DNA from: JBBIRM01 sp037441765
Lineage (GTDB): Bacteria; Desulfobacterota; BSN033; UBA1163
NCBI GenBank assembly: GCA_037441765.1
Contig: JBBIRM010000017.1
Span: 1 to 30,944 of the forward strand
Direction of reading: 5' to 3'
Length of the DNA: 30,944 nt
Positions 1 to 8,458 of the stretch are shown in pieces. The translations under genes and the position numbers were made by a program. The first letter of the stretch is position 1. Every line of letters starts with the position of its first letter. The notes under the pieces are model-generated. The model was not told the DNA's origin. It was given only the letters and a program-made list of their open reading frames with translations, and did no database searches.

Positions 1-109
1 ATAAGATTTTCTCCGACATCCCTACCCGATTCCCCGGATGAGTGAGGTGTTACAATTAGAATATATTTGATTATTGAAATCTGTGTCGTCTAAACTTAAA
101 TCTTCTTTT

Positions 110-1138
110 ATGGATATTCTAATCTTTGACATGGATGGGGTGTTGATTGATGTTTCAATGTCCTACCGTAAGGCCATAGAGCGAACCATACGACTCTACC
201 TTCGGACCTGCCTCGGGTTCAAATACCTCAATGGAAATCTCATCGAGGGCAAGGACATCTCTCTTTTTAAATCGGTTAAAGGATTTAATAGCGATTGGGA
301 TCTCACCTCTGGACTTCTTCTTTACCTTTTATCCCTTTCCCCTCTTCCTCAAGATCTGAAGAGGATAAGGCCCTCCTCAATTGAAGATCTCATTTCACAC
401 TTAAAAAGGGAATCTTCTCCATTCTCCTCAGGGAAGAAAAATCCTTTCAAGAGAAAGCACCTTTCCGATTTTCTAAAAAAAGTTGAATCAAAAGGGGGAG
501 GGTTGACTGGAGTCCGCAAGGTTTTAGAGGGTGGGTGGGAAGGATGGGTATATGGCTCGGGGGATCTCAATCGGGAAAACCTTATCCAGAGAATCTTTCA
601 AGAGGTCTACCTGGGAGAAAAATTTTACATCCATTATCATCTTCAGCCTCTCCTCTATAAAGGCAAGGGTTACTACCGGAAGGAAAAATTATTGATCCCA
701 CGGAATATCCTTTCCTCCCTTCGAAAAAGGGTTCGATTAGTAATTGCAAGCGGTCGGACCCGATTTGAAGCAGAATTGGCTCTTAAACGATTCCGAATTT
801 CTAACCTTTTTGATGCCGTCATTACCTTAGATGACTGTGAGAAAGAGGAGAAGCGTATCCTCCAATTCAAGGGGAAACGGGTGAAATGTTCAAAACCTTC
901 TCCCTATCCTATCTTAAGGGCGGCTGGGGAGATTGCACTTCATCGACCTAAATGTGGATATGTGGGAGATGTGGTGGATGATATATTGGCTGCTCGGGGT
1001 GCAAAAAAGGAGTTGGAAGTCCTTGCCATTGGATTTATCAGCCATCCCGAGGAAAGACATATGAGGGAATCACTCATTAAGGCAGGAGCAGATTTGATAA
1101 TCGAAAATCCCAAAGATCTTCTTCAACTTCTTATGTAA
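110..1138 (+). CDS. HAD-superfamily hydrolase with large insert
   Basis: A haloacid dehalogenase-type phosphatase. The first HAD motif is at the very N-terminus (FDMDGVLIDVS, nucleophile and acid/base Asp pair), followed by SYRKAI, which recalls the HAD-IA subgroup often found near histidinol-phosphate aminotransferases. Motif II is seen in VIASGRT and motif IV in GYVGDVVDDILAA near the C-terminus. At about 342 aa it is longer than a usual 200-230 aa HAD protein: a basic, low-similarity stretch of roughly 100 residues sits between motif I and motif II, larger than an ordinary cap. I chose the ATG at 110 because the family core starts right there; an in-frame TTG at 74 would add 12 residues with no better ribosome site. 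It converges on miaB and overlaps its end by 16 bases. The substrate cannot be told from sequence. Confidence 0.75.
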   Translation: MDILIFDMDGVLIDVSMSYRKAIERTIRLYLRTCLGFKYLNGNLIEGKDISLFKSVKGFNSDWDLTSGLLLYLLSLSPLPQDLKRIRPSSIEDLISHLKRESSPFSSGKKNPFKRKHLSDFLKKVESKGGGLTGVRKVLEGGWEGWVYGSGDLNRENLIQRIFQEVYLGEKFYIHYHLQPLLYKGKGYYRKEKLLIPRNILSSLRKRVRLVIASGRTRFEAELALKRFRISNLFDAVITLDDCEKEEKRILQFKGKRVKCSKPSPYPILRAAGEIALHRPKCGYVGDVVDDILAARGAKKELEVLAIGFISHPEERHMRESLIKAGADLIIENPKDLLQLLM

Positions 1139-2469
1139 ACTGAGGGTTTCTCCTTTTCAATCTCACCGTGAAGGGAATGGGGATAGGCCTTCATGATTTT
1201 AACAGAGACCAGTTGACCAATTAAATTTAGATCCCCTTTAAAATTGACCACCTTATTGGAACGGGTCCTTCCCATCACCTCTTGAGCGTTCTGTTTACTC
1301 GGTCCCTCAACAAGGACCTCAACCACCTGGCCTTCGATGGCTCGATTTTTTCGAAGCGTGATCTCGCTTTGAATCTTTTGGAGAAGGAGAAGCCTCTCCT
1401 GCTTCACCTCCTCCTTCACCTGATCCTCAAATTGAGCAGCCCTCGTCCCCTTTCTTGGAGAATATTTAAAGGAGAAGAGTTCATCAAACTCAACCTCCCT
1501 CATTAGGGAAAGTGTCTGTTGAAAATCTTCCTCTTCCTCTCCCGGAAATCCCACCATCACATCTGCGGTAATTGCAATGGAAGGGCATGCCTTTCTTAAA
1601 TGGCCAACTTTCTCAAGATAGGAAGATCGGGTATATCTTCTATTCATCCTTTTTAGAATTCTGTCTGAACCTGATTGAAATGGAAGATGGATATGCTCAC
1701 AGAGCTTTTCCAGAGTTGAAAATGACTCAATCAATTCATCCGATAAATCTTCAGGATGTGATGTGGTGAAACGGATCCTCTTAAGGCCATCAATCCTATT
1801 GATTCGAGCCAGGAGTTCGGGAAAGGATACCTCCCCCGCAAATTCTTTCCCATAAGAGTTGACATTCTGGCCGAGGAGAGATACTTCTTTTATTCCCATG
1901 TTGACTAATTGCTTTACTTCATCAATAATCTCTTGACTTGACCTGCTTCTCTCCCTTCCCCTCACGTAGGGAACGATGCAGAAGGAACAGAAATGGTTAC
2001 ATCCCTGCATGATGGTTACATAGGATTTTACCTGATGAAGTTCCTCCCGAGGAAGGATTGGATTTAAATAGGCTCCACTTTCATCAAGGCCTGTCTGACA
2101 TACCCTTGCTTTCGAACTCTCTATCCTTTCCAATAATTTCGGGAGTTGAGGGATGGCCTGGGTCCCAAGAACCATATCCAGGTAGGGAATCCTCTCTAAG
2201 AGCCTCTCCCCTTCCTGCTGGGCGACACACCCGGTTACTCCAATGATCACCCCTTTCTTTTCCTTAATCCTCCTATACCTTCCAAGGGCACTATAAACCT
2301 TATGCTCAGGCTTCTCACGAACACTACAGGTGTTGATGAGGATCAGGTCGGCCTGCTCAGGCCTTTCTGTCTTAAGATAATCGTGCCTCTCCAAAAGCCT
2401 GAGCATCTGTTCTGAGTCGTGCTCATTCATCTGGCAACCATAGGTCTCAATATAGACTCTTTTTTCCAT
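1123..2469 (-). CDS. miaB: tRNA-2-methylthio-N6-dimethylallyladenosine synthase
   Basis: Radical SAM methylthiotransferase that adds the 2-methylthio group to i6A37 of tRNAs reading UNN codons. The N-terminal UPF0004 domain carries the three auxiliary-cluster cysteines C12 (YGCQMNEHDSE), C48 (NTCSVREK) and C81 (TGCVAQ). The radical SAM CxxxCxxC motif is C157, C161, C164 in GCNHFCSFCIVPYVRGRE. A TRAM RNA-binding domain closes the protein (about residues 375-437). The length of 448 aa is normal. The NTCSVREKPE and YVRGRERSR motifs favour MiaB over RimO or MtaB. It lies 25 bases downstream of the aldolase/phosphatase gene and is probably the last gene of a surE-FBPA/P-miaB transcript. Confidence 0.95.
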   Translation of the reverse strand: MEKRVYIETYGCQMNEHDSEQMLRLLERHDYLKTERPEQADLILINTCSVREKPEHKVYSALGRYRRIKEKKGVIIGVTGCVAQQEGERLLERIPYLDMVLGTQAIPQLPKLLERIESSKARVCQTGLDESGAYLNPILPREELHQVKSYVTIMQGCNHFCSFCIVPYVRGRERSRSSQEIIDEVKQLVNMGIKEVSLLGQNVNSYGKEFAGEVSFPELLARINRIDGLKRIRFTTSHPEDLSDELIESFSTLEKLCEHIHLPFQSGSDRILKRMNRRYTRSSYLEKVGHLRKACPSIAITADVMVGFPGEEEEDFQQTLSLMREVEFDELFSFKYSPRKGTRAAQFEDQVKEEVKQERLLLLQKIQSEITLRKNRAIEGQVVEVLVEGPSKQNAQEVMGRTRSNKVVNFKGDLNLIGQLVSVKIMKAYPHSLHGEIEKEKPSVYIRS

Positions 2470-2494
2470 AAAGGTTCTTCAAAAAAATAAAAGA

Positions 2495-3595
2495 CTATCC
2501 CCTCACCTTGAATTTATTCTCTAAGATTTTCATCTTCTCTACAATCCCGCCATACTCCAATTCTCCATAGGGAAGCATGGCTGCCCCTGAGAATCCCTGT
2601 TGTCTCATCTCTGTGGCTTTTCTTGCCACCTGGTCCCTCACCCAGTCCCAATAGGGGTGATCGAATGCATCCGCAGGTTCTGTGAGTTTCCCTTGATGAA
2701 CGCAGAAGGCATGGCAGGCAACCACAGGAGGGCCATCAAAATAAGATACGGTGGAATTGAGTTTGACAGGCATCAATGGTCCAGTATGGCTTCCACGCAT
2801 AAACCCTGCTACATAATGACCAATGTTAAAAGGAGCAAGAACCTCTCCTGTGGCTGGAAATGCCCCTTGTACCCTTACGAGCATGACCGGATCGTCTTTT
2901 CCCGTATACTTTCCAGCAATATTATGAAGTCGCGTCGTGCTCACAGAAACAGCGATCTCCCCCGTATTACGAGAATAAATCGCCTCAATGACAAATCGTT
3001 GGTTGTCCCTCAGTAGTGCAGCAATGTCATATAGTTCTTCCGGGGCACTAAGTTCAATTACCCGATCTCCCTCCGTATAATTTACATCCATAATGACAAA
3101 TTTGAATCCCTTATTCATGGATGGGCTGAGGATTAATCCTGCATTATACATTGGATCTGCAAAGGCCAAATAGAGGGGAAGATTGTAGGCCCCAGGGTCT
3201 GTCTTGTCCGCAGCAAAGAAGAGAAAAGGTTCGTTGGGCCTCTCTTCAAATTCCATCTCGGCCACAGCAGGACCCATCCCCCTTACATTTCCTGAAAAGG
3301 AGTCTTTTAAGAGATCTTGACCTGCTCCATAAAGCCCCTGCTCTTTGGCCACCTTCGTGCCTGCCACAAACGCCTCCCAAGCAAGGCCATGAATCTTTTC
3401 GTTGCCTGTCCCCAAGGAATGGGAAAAGAGTATGGCAATGTCATCTCCTGTGTGGCTGACATAGAAATCGTGAACGATCCCCTTCCCTTTTTCACTCACA
3501 AAATTTCTAACCGCCTCAACCAATCTTCCACTGGGTCGAATGTGTCCGCCGATGCTTCCAATATCTGCCTTGATAATGCTAAGCGTTGTCTTCAT
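2495..3595 (-). CDS. Bifunctional fructose-1,6-bisphosphate aldolase/phosphatase (type V)
   Basis: Archaeal-type FBPA/P, one polypeptide that condenses triose phosphates to fructose-1,6-bisphosphate and then dephosphorylates it, committing carbon to gluconeogenesis. The family residues are all visible: metal ligands D11 and H18 near the N-terminus, D51-D52, Q93, D130 with K131, and the aldolase pair Y230 and K233 (Schiff-base Lys) followed by D234-D235. These match the archaeal enzyme numbering within one or two positions. 366 aa is full length. A purine-rich ribosome site (GGAGGAAGGAGA) precedes the ATG. It sits between surE and miaB with short gaps (56 and 25 bases). The family is known from archaea and deep-branching or thermophilic anaerobic bacteria. 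Confidence 0.94.
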   Translation of the reverse strand: MKTTLSIIKADIGSIGGHIRPSGRLVEAVRNFVSEKGKGIVHDFYVSHTGDDIAILFSHSLGTGNEKIHGLAWEAFVAGTKVAKEQGLYGAGQDLLKDSFSGNVRGMGPAVAEMEFEERPNEPFLFFAADKTDPGAYNLPLYLAFADPMYNAGLILSPSMNKGFKFVIMDVNYTEGDRVIELSAPEELYDIAALLRDNQRFVIEAIYSRNTGEIAVSVSTTRLHNIAGKYTGKDDPVMLVRVQGAFPATGEVLAPFNIGHYVAGFMRGSHTGPLMPVKLNSTVSYFDGPPVVACHAFCVHQGKLTEPADAFDHPYWDWVRDQVARKATEMRQQGFSGAAMLPYGELEYGGIVEKMKILENKFKVRG

Positions 3596-3651
3596 AACTT
3601 TCTCCTTCCTCCTTCACCCTATATCCCCACTTTTTAAAGGACTTCTTCAGA

Positions 3652-4407
3652 CTATAATTTCCATCTCCTTAATTCAGGAATAGATGAGTGGTTTGTCAAA
3701 TCGATATGAAGGGGTGTGATAGAGATATAGCAATTGGAAACCGCATTGAAATCTGTGTCTTCCCTTTTATCAAAAACCAGATCCCCCCCTGTAATCCAAT
3801 AATATTTTTCCCCTCTTGGGTCAACCTTTTCAACAACCGCATCTCCATTATGAATCCATCTTCCTTGCTTAGTGATTTTATAGGATTTGATCTCTTTCTC
3901 ATCAACATTGGGCACATTGACATTAAGAAAGGTATCCCTTGGAAGTCCCTTCTTCACCACATATCTGGCTAACCGCACAGCGAAGCGGGCTGCGGTCTGA
4001 AATTTAAAATTGCTTCTTGAGACCAGAGAAATGGAAAAGGAGGGGATGCCAAGCAATGTGGCCTCAAATGCTGCAGAGACGGTCCCTGAATAGGTCACAT
4101 CATCCCCCAAATTTCCGCCCTTATTAATTCCTGAAACGATCAAGTTGGGCCGTTTTGGTAGAATGATATTGACTCCAATATAGACACAATCCGCTGGGGT
4201 TCCGTCCACTGCATAAATATTTCTCTTTATCCTTTCGACGCGAAGGGGTCGATGGAGGGTGAGGGAATGGGCGGTGGTGCTTTTCTCTCTATCAGGGGCA
4301 ACGACATAAACCTCCCCTATTTCCCTGAGGGTCTTTGCCAGAACGAGGATTCCTTCAGAATGGATTCCATCATCATTGGTCACCAGTATCTTCAGCCTCT
4401 CTGCCAT
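3652..4407 (-). CDS. surE: 5'-nucleotidase / survival protein SurE
   Basis: Metal-dependent nucleoside monophosphate phosphatase. The N-terminus has ILVTNDDGIHSEG (metal Asp pair at residues 12-13), followed by VVAPDREKS and the SGINKGGNLGDDVTYSGTVSAA signature. I place the start at the ATG at 4407, giving 251 aa; the frame stays open upstream, but that extension would be translated from the tRNA-Pro gene and is not credible. Only 14 bases separate the encoded CCA of tRNA-Pro from the ATG, and they are pyrimidine-rich with no Shine-Dalgarno. In relatives surE is commonly near pcm; here pcm lies with mutS far away. Confidence 0.94.
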   Translation of the reverse strand: MAERLKILVTNDDGIHSEGILVLAKTLREIGEVYVVAPDREKSTTAHSLTLHRPLRVERIKRNIYAVDGTPADCVYIGVNIILPKRPNLIVSGINKGGNLGDDVTYSGTVSAAFEATLLGIPSFSISLVSRSNFKFQTAARFAVRLARYVVKKGLPRDTFLNVNVPNVDEKEIKSYKITKQGRWIHNGDAVVEKVDPRGEKYYWITGGDLVFDKREDTDFNAVSNCYISITPLHIDLTNHSSIPELRRWKL

Positions 4408-4421
4408 AGAAAAGAGAAAGA

Positions 4422-4498
<77 letters not shown>

Positions 4499-4518
4499 TA
4501 AAAAATAATCTGGATGAT

Positions 4519-4578
4519 GGAACATTGGAATTCTGGGAAATTGGTTTTTTATCCATCTTCCCATTTTTCCAATATTCC
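4519..4578 (-). repeat. Imperfect inverted repeat upstream of tRNA-Pro
   Basis: Two 22-nt arms (4519-4540 and 4557-4578) form an imperfect palindrome around GGAACATTGGAA and TTCCAATATTCC, with a 16-nt loop. Read as minus-strand RNA one of the differences becomes a U-G wobble, so folding is better in the direction of transcription. It lies between the YbjQ-like gene and tRNA-Pro and has no T-tract, so it is not a plain terminator. It may be a processing hairpin for the tRNA precursor or a short palindromic repeat. Confidence 0.5.
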
Positions 4579-4624
4579 GATTTGTTTTTAGTATAGTCAA
4601 TTTCAGATTAAAAGTCCAGTTCTC

Positions 4625-5092
4625 TCAATCCACCAATACCGCTGTCCCTTTAGCCCCGATGAGCACCATCACCATATCATTATGGAATCCCAAAACCTGA
4701 TAGGTAATATCCACTCCTACCACCGCATTCCCTCCCATCTCGATGGCCTCATCTTCGATAGCCCTGATCGAAAGATCCCTTCCTGAGTTGACCTTCTCCT
4801 CCCATGAGAGGGCAATCCCCCCATTAAATTTTTTTAAGTCCAACTCCTTGACCAGACCTACTCCAAAGATGTGCTCATGGGAGACAAGGCCCAGGGTCTT
4901 AATAATCTTCCGATTGGCAAATTCAGGAGTGGTGATGGCAATCATCTCCCTCCTCTTCTGCTCCTTCTCTAAAAACTTTTTTACCTCCTTCTTTCCTTTC
5001 TCCGAACAGACCTGGCACATATCGGGAAGTCCCTGCCCTGACTCATAGACATAGGAACTCCCGCAAACCGTGCAGCTGACCACCCAATTCAT
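4625..5092 (-). CDS. YbjQ/UPF0145-family protein with N-terminal zinc ribbon
   Basis: 155 aa with two parts. Residues 1-35 have two CxxC-type pairs (SCTVCGSSY and DMCQVCSEKG) that look like a small zinc ribbon. From about residue 50 the protein matches the YbjQ fold: ITTPEFANRKIIKTLGLVSHEHIFGVGLVKEL, then AIEDEAIEMGGNAVVGVDITYQ near the C-terminus. YbjQ-family proteins form pentameric rings; their role is not settled and some are annotated as heavy-metal binding. It is the last gene after merR before tRNA-Pro. Its ATG follows a GGAGGTAGAAGGAG purine stretch. Family confidence is good; function is unknown. Confidence 0.75.
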   Translation of the reverse strand: MNWVVSCTVCGSSYVYESGQGLPDMCQVCSEKGKKEVKKFLEKEQKRREMIAITTPEFANRKIIKTLGLVSHEHIFGVGLVKELDLKKFNGGIALSWEEKVNSGRDLSIRAIEDEAIEMGGNAVVGVDITYQVLGFHNDMVMVLIGAKGTAVLVD

Positions 5093-5213
5093 AAAGTGCT
5101 CCTTCTACCTCCCCAATCCCTTCCGGATAGACCCTTTTCAAATCTTTTAAGGAATTGTTTCATTCTTCTCTCCAATTTACGGATGCCAAACAAAGCCTTT
5201 TCTCCAATAGGAC

Positions 5214-5609
5214 TTATTCCAACATCTTTCTTATCCCCATCAACTCCTCTCGAATCGCAACTAAAAGTTCACGGTCTTTTCCATTAGGGCGCTTTCCAAT
5301 CAACCTTAACCCCGTCTGTCTGCTTTCCTTTCTCTCCAGATCCCGGATCTTTTTCTTCGCCCCAGCGATGGTAAAACCCTCTTCATAGAGAAGTTTTTTT
5401 ATCTTCAAAATGAGGTCTAAATCTCTTTTCCGATAAAGGCGTTGAAGGGATCCCCCTTTATAGGGTTTGATGACCTTAAACTCCGACTCCCAATAACGGA
5501 GGACATGGGGCTTAAGCCCTGTAATTCGGCTGATCTCTCCAATTCTGTAATAGAGCCTATCGGAGGAAATGGAATTCTCATCCTCTTGACATTTTATGGG
5601 TCTAACCAA
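5214..5609 (-). CDS. MerR-family transcriptional regulator
   Basis: 131 aa. The MerR winged helix-turn-helix runs from about residue 20 (YYRIGEISRITGLKPHVLRYWESEF) to residue 90, with the family RYW motif. The C-terminus is short and has no cysteine-rich metal loop or large effector domain, so the signal is not evident. The start is a TTG preceded closely by GGGGAGG. It lies directly downstream of ihfA, an arrangement well conserved behind pheST in deltaproteobacteria; the family is usually annotated only as MerR. Confidence 0.88.
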   Translation of the reverse strand: MVRPIKCQEDENSISSDRLYYRIGEISRITGLKPHVLRYWESEFKVIKPYKGGSLQRLYRKRDLDLILKIKKLLYEEGFTIAGAKKKIRDLERKESRQTGLRLIGKRPNGKDRELLVAIREELMGIRKMLE

Positions 5610-5662
5610 AATCCTCCCCCCTTCTACTCAGAGGAATTAAATAAGCCAATTATTTTCTCCTA

Positions 5663-5953
5663 TTAGGTCTGGACCTCTTTTCGGTTGAGTGCAGCCTTTA
5701 GCACTTGACTTGGCTTAAAGGTCAAAATCCTTCGTGGGGAAATTTCGATATCTCCTCCTGTCTGTGGATTTCTGCCCCTTCTTGCCCTCTTTTTTCTGAC
5801 AACAAAATTTCCAAAGCCTGAGATTTTAATCTTATCCTCTGTTTTAAGGGTCTCCTTGATAAGGTCAAAGATTAACTCAACGATTTTGGCCACTTCTTTT
5901 TTGGAAAACCCAACCTTTTCATAAATGGCCTCTACAATATCAACCTTCGTCAT
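5663..5953 (-). CDS. ihfA: Integration host factor alpha subunit / HU-family DNA-binding protein
   Basis: 96-aa DNABII protein. It begins MTKVDIVEAIYEKVGFSKKE and has the arm motif GRNPQTGGDIEISPRR with the intercalating proline, then the FKPSQVLKAALN helix. Its place directly after pheT is that of ihfA in proteobacteria, which supports the alpha-subunit name over HU. A GGAGGAGGCAGAG stretch precedes the ATG. IHF-type bending would be useful at sigma-54 promoters such as the one suspected near 24080, but that link is only inference. Confidence 0.9.
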   Translation of the reverse strand: MTKVDIVEAIYEKVGFSKKEVAKIVELIFDLIKETLKTEDKIKISGFGNFVVRKKRARRGRNPQTGGDIEISPRRILTFKPSQVLKAALNRKEVQT

Positions 5954-5980
5954 CTCTGCCTCCTCCTTTCTTTAAATTCC

Positions 5981-8389
5981 TTATGATCTTAATTCCGCCC
6001 CAAAACCCTCCCTCAACTGGAGGATTACCCTTTCATGGACCTGATTCACCTCCTCATCTGTTAACGTGCGATCAGGAGCCTGGTATCGAATTCTGTAGGA
6101 GACACCTTTCTTCCCTTTGGGAATAGGAGGCCCTTGATATACATCGAAAAGGCGAACCTCCTTCATGAAGGGCTCTTTAAGTCCCAATATCGCCTCTCCT
6201 ATTTTTTCTGCTTCTACCTCCTCTCCCACTACCACGGAAATGTCTCTAAAGACCTCTGGAAATTTTGGCAGAGGTTGAAACCACCTTCCCTCCCCTACCC
6301 TTTTCATCAATTCCTCAAAATCGATTTCAAAGAGATAAACCCTTTCATGAATCCCGTAATGATTCAATACATCCGGGTGAACCTCTCCTAAGACACCCAA
6401 CTCTTTCTCTTCAACGAAGACCCTCGAAGCCTTTCCTGGATGGAGATAGGAAACATCCTCAGCCCTTTTAAACCTCACCCTCTCTATCTGGAGTTCCTCA
6501 AAAAGGCTTTCCAAAGCACCCTTTATGTCATAAAAATCGATCGGCCTCGGAGGAGAGGCCCAATGGGGATCTTGATCAATCCCCATGGCCAGCCCAGTAA
6601 GATATTTCACCTCTTTTGGAAGTTTTTCTCCTTCCTGGTGAAGAAAGACCTTTTTTAGTTCAAAGACCTTGAGATTTAAATTCTTTCGAGAAATGTTGTA
6701 ACGGGCTACCTCTAAAAGTCCAGGAATGAGGCTCGTCCTTAGGACGGAAAAATCTTCTGTAAGGGGATTGAGAATTCGGATCTGTTTTCGTCTTGGGTCA
6801 TTGGCGCTAAGGCAAATGAAATCGCAGGAGGCAGGAGAGGTAAAACTATATGTGATCACTTCATGATAGCCATGGTGAATAAGAAGGTCTATGGCCTTCT
6901 TCTCTACCTGAAGGTCTTTACTCCTCTCTTCTCCAGATGGAGATCCCTGTGGTAGGGTCGTAGGGATATTTTCATATCCATTCATCCTGGCAATCTCCTC
7001 GATTAGATCGATCTCCCTTTCAAGGTCCCTCCGAAAAGAGGGGGGGTGAACCATGAGAGAATCATCATCCCCTTCCTTCACTTCAATCTCTAATCTTTCC
7101 AGGAAATCCTTCGCCCTCTCCGCAGATATCTCTATCCCAAGGACTTGATGAATCCTTTTAATCCTTAACCGAATGGGGTTGGGTTTAATCACTTTTGGGT
7201 AAGCATCAATGACTCCTTCAACGACCCTTCCACCTGCTAACTGCTGGATTAACTGGGCAGCCCGATTGGCTGCGGTCACGCAACCTCCATAATCGATACC
7301 CCTACCAAACCGATAAGCCGCTTCTGTTTCAAGACCAAGTTGTTTCGAAGTCCGCCGGTTTTCCATCGGGCTGAAATATGCACTCTCTAAAAGTACGACC
7401 TTGGTATCCTCTTTTATCTCTGAATTGAGACCACCCATCACTCCTGCGATGGCAACGGGTTTTACCCCATCACAGATCATCAACATCTCCTTGTTCAATG
7501 TCCTTTTGACGCCATCCAGAGTGAAAAATGATTCTCCCTCTTGGGCCCTTCGTACAACGATCCTCCTCTCCTCTAATAGTTCGAAATCGAAGGCATGAAG
7601 GGGTTGACCATATTCCATCATGACGTAATTGGTGACATCGACTACATTGTTAATGGATCGAATCCCTACCTTCTCAAGGCGGTTCTTCATCCAGAAGGGA
7701 GAAGGCCCAATCTTCACCCCTTCGATCATCCTCGCTACATAACGTGGACAAAGGTCTAGGTCCAGTATGGTGACAGATGTCCTCTTGTGAATCTCTTCTC
7801 CTTGGTCGGGAAGCAAAATTTTTGGGTATTTCACCCTTTGATTTGTAAGGGCTGCGATTTCCCTTGCCACCCCAATCGCACAGAGACAATCTGGTCGATT
7901 TGGAGTAATGCTGAGATTGAGAATAATATCTCTCAAACCCAATGCCTCACCCAGATCACTTCCAACAGTAAGATCGGGTGGAAGGATCATGATTCCTGAG
8001 GCATCCTCCCCTAAGCCAAGCTCCTTTTCGGAACAGAGCATCCCCTCAGAGATTATCTCTCTGATCTTTGAGCGTTTTATCTCCATCCCGTTTGGAAGTT
8101 TGGCTCCAACCAGGGCTAAGGGGACCTTCTGACCCTCCTTAATATTGGTTGCTCCACAGACGATCGATAGGTCGTCCACACCGGTCCTTACCTTCACCAA
8201 TGAGAGTCTATCTGCCTTGGGATGTTTCTGTATGGATTCGATCTCTCCAACAATGACCTTCTCAAACCCTACCCCAGCGTAAAAGACTTCTTCAACCTCA
8301 AGGCCTGCCATGGTCAGATGATTGACCAGGTCCTTAAGGTCCATTTGGATATCAACGTAATCTTTAAGCCAATTCAGACTGACCTTCAT
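5981..8389 (-). CDS. pheT: Phenylalanyl-tRNA synthetase beta subunit
   Basis: 802 aa, normal for the long bacterial beta subunit. The N-terminal MKVSLNWLKDYVDI is followed by the EMAP-like tRNA-binding domain (about 40-150; GEIESIQKHPKADRL, LSIVCGATNI), then the B3/B4 editing domain, the B5 domain (about 405-475), the pseudo-catalytic core (ITYSFTSPASCDF onward) and a C-terminal ferredoxin-fold anticodon-binding domain (from about 708: PKFPEVFRDISVVV ending VILQLREGFGAELRS). It works as an alpha2-beta2 tetramer with PheS, encoded 69 bases upstream. Confidence 0.97.
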   Translation of the reverse strand: MKVSLNWLKDYVDIQMDLKDLVNHLTMAGLEVEEVFYAGVGFEKVIVGEIESIQKHPKADRLSLVKVRTGVDDLSIVCGATNIKEGQKVPLALVGAKLPNGMEIKRSKIREIISEGMLCSEKELGLGEDASGIMILPPDLTVGSDLGEALGLRDIILNLSITPNRPDCLCAIGVAREIAALTNQRVKYPKILLPDQGEEIHKRTSVTILDLDLCPRYVARMIEGVKIGPSPFWMKNRLEKVGIRSINNVVDVTNYVMMEYGQPLHAFDFELLEERRIVVRRAQEGESFFTLDGVKRTLNKEMLMICDGVKPVAIAGVMGGLNSEIKEDTKVVLLESAYFSPMENRRTSKQLGLETEAAYRFGRGIDYGGCVTAANRAAQLIQQLAGGRVVEGVIDAYPKVIKPNPIRLRIKRIHQVLGIEISAERAKDFLERLEIEVKEGDDDSLMVHPPSFRRDLEREIDLIEEIARMNGYENIPTTLPQGSPSGEERSKDLQVEKKAIDLLIHHGYHEVITYSFTSPASCDFICLSANDPRRKQIRILNPLTEDFSVLRTSLIPGLLEVARYNISRKNLNLKVFELKKVFLHQEGEKLPKEVKYLTGLAMGIDQDPHWASPPRPIDFYDIKGALESLFEELQIERVRFKRAEDVSYLHPGKASRVFVEEKELGVLGEVHPDVLNHYGIHERVYLFEIDFEELMKRVGEGRWFQPLPKFPEVFRDISVVVGEEVEAEKIGEAILGLKEPFMKEVRLFDVYQGPPIPKGKKGVSYRIRYQAPDRTLTDEEVNQVHERVILQLREGFGAELRS

Positions 8390-8417
8390 AATCCTTCAAT
8401 CTTAGAGATTAGATTAT

Positions 8418-8444
8418 GGATTTGGGATTTTAAATCCTCAATCC
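8418..8444 (-). repeat. Short AT-rich palindrome between pheS and pheT
   Basis: GGATTTGGGATTT and AAATCCTCAATCC flank a single base: 11 of 13 positions pair. It lies in the 69-nt pheS-pheT gap. No T-run follows, so it is more likely an RNA-processing or stability element than a terminator. Confidence 0.35.
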
Positions 8445-8458
8445 AAAAAATTCTGACT

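Noticed and set aside
1..19. Minus-strand ATG at 17-19 (codes MSEKIL) with a G-rich stretch before it
   Set aside because: Six codons at the window edge are not enough to claim a divergent gene.
2600..3016. 138-codon plus-strand open frame
   Set aside because: Lies wholly antisense to the well-supported aldolase/phosphatase gene, with no recognisable protein pattern.
5093..5213. Short open frame after merR ending in an overlap with the YbjQ-like ATG (codes MKQFLKRFEKGLSGRD and a few more)
   Set aside because: Only about 24 codons from the ATG, strongly basic without a family pattern, and merR already ends in a complete form; more likely untranslated leader.
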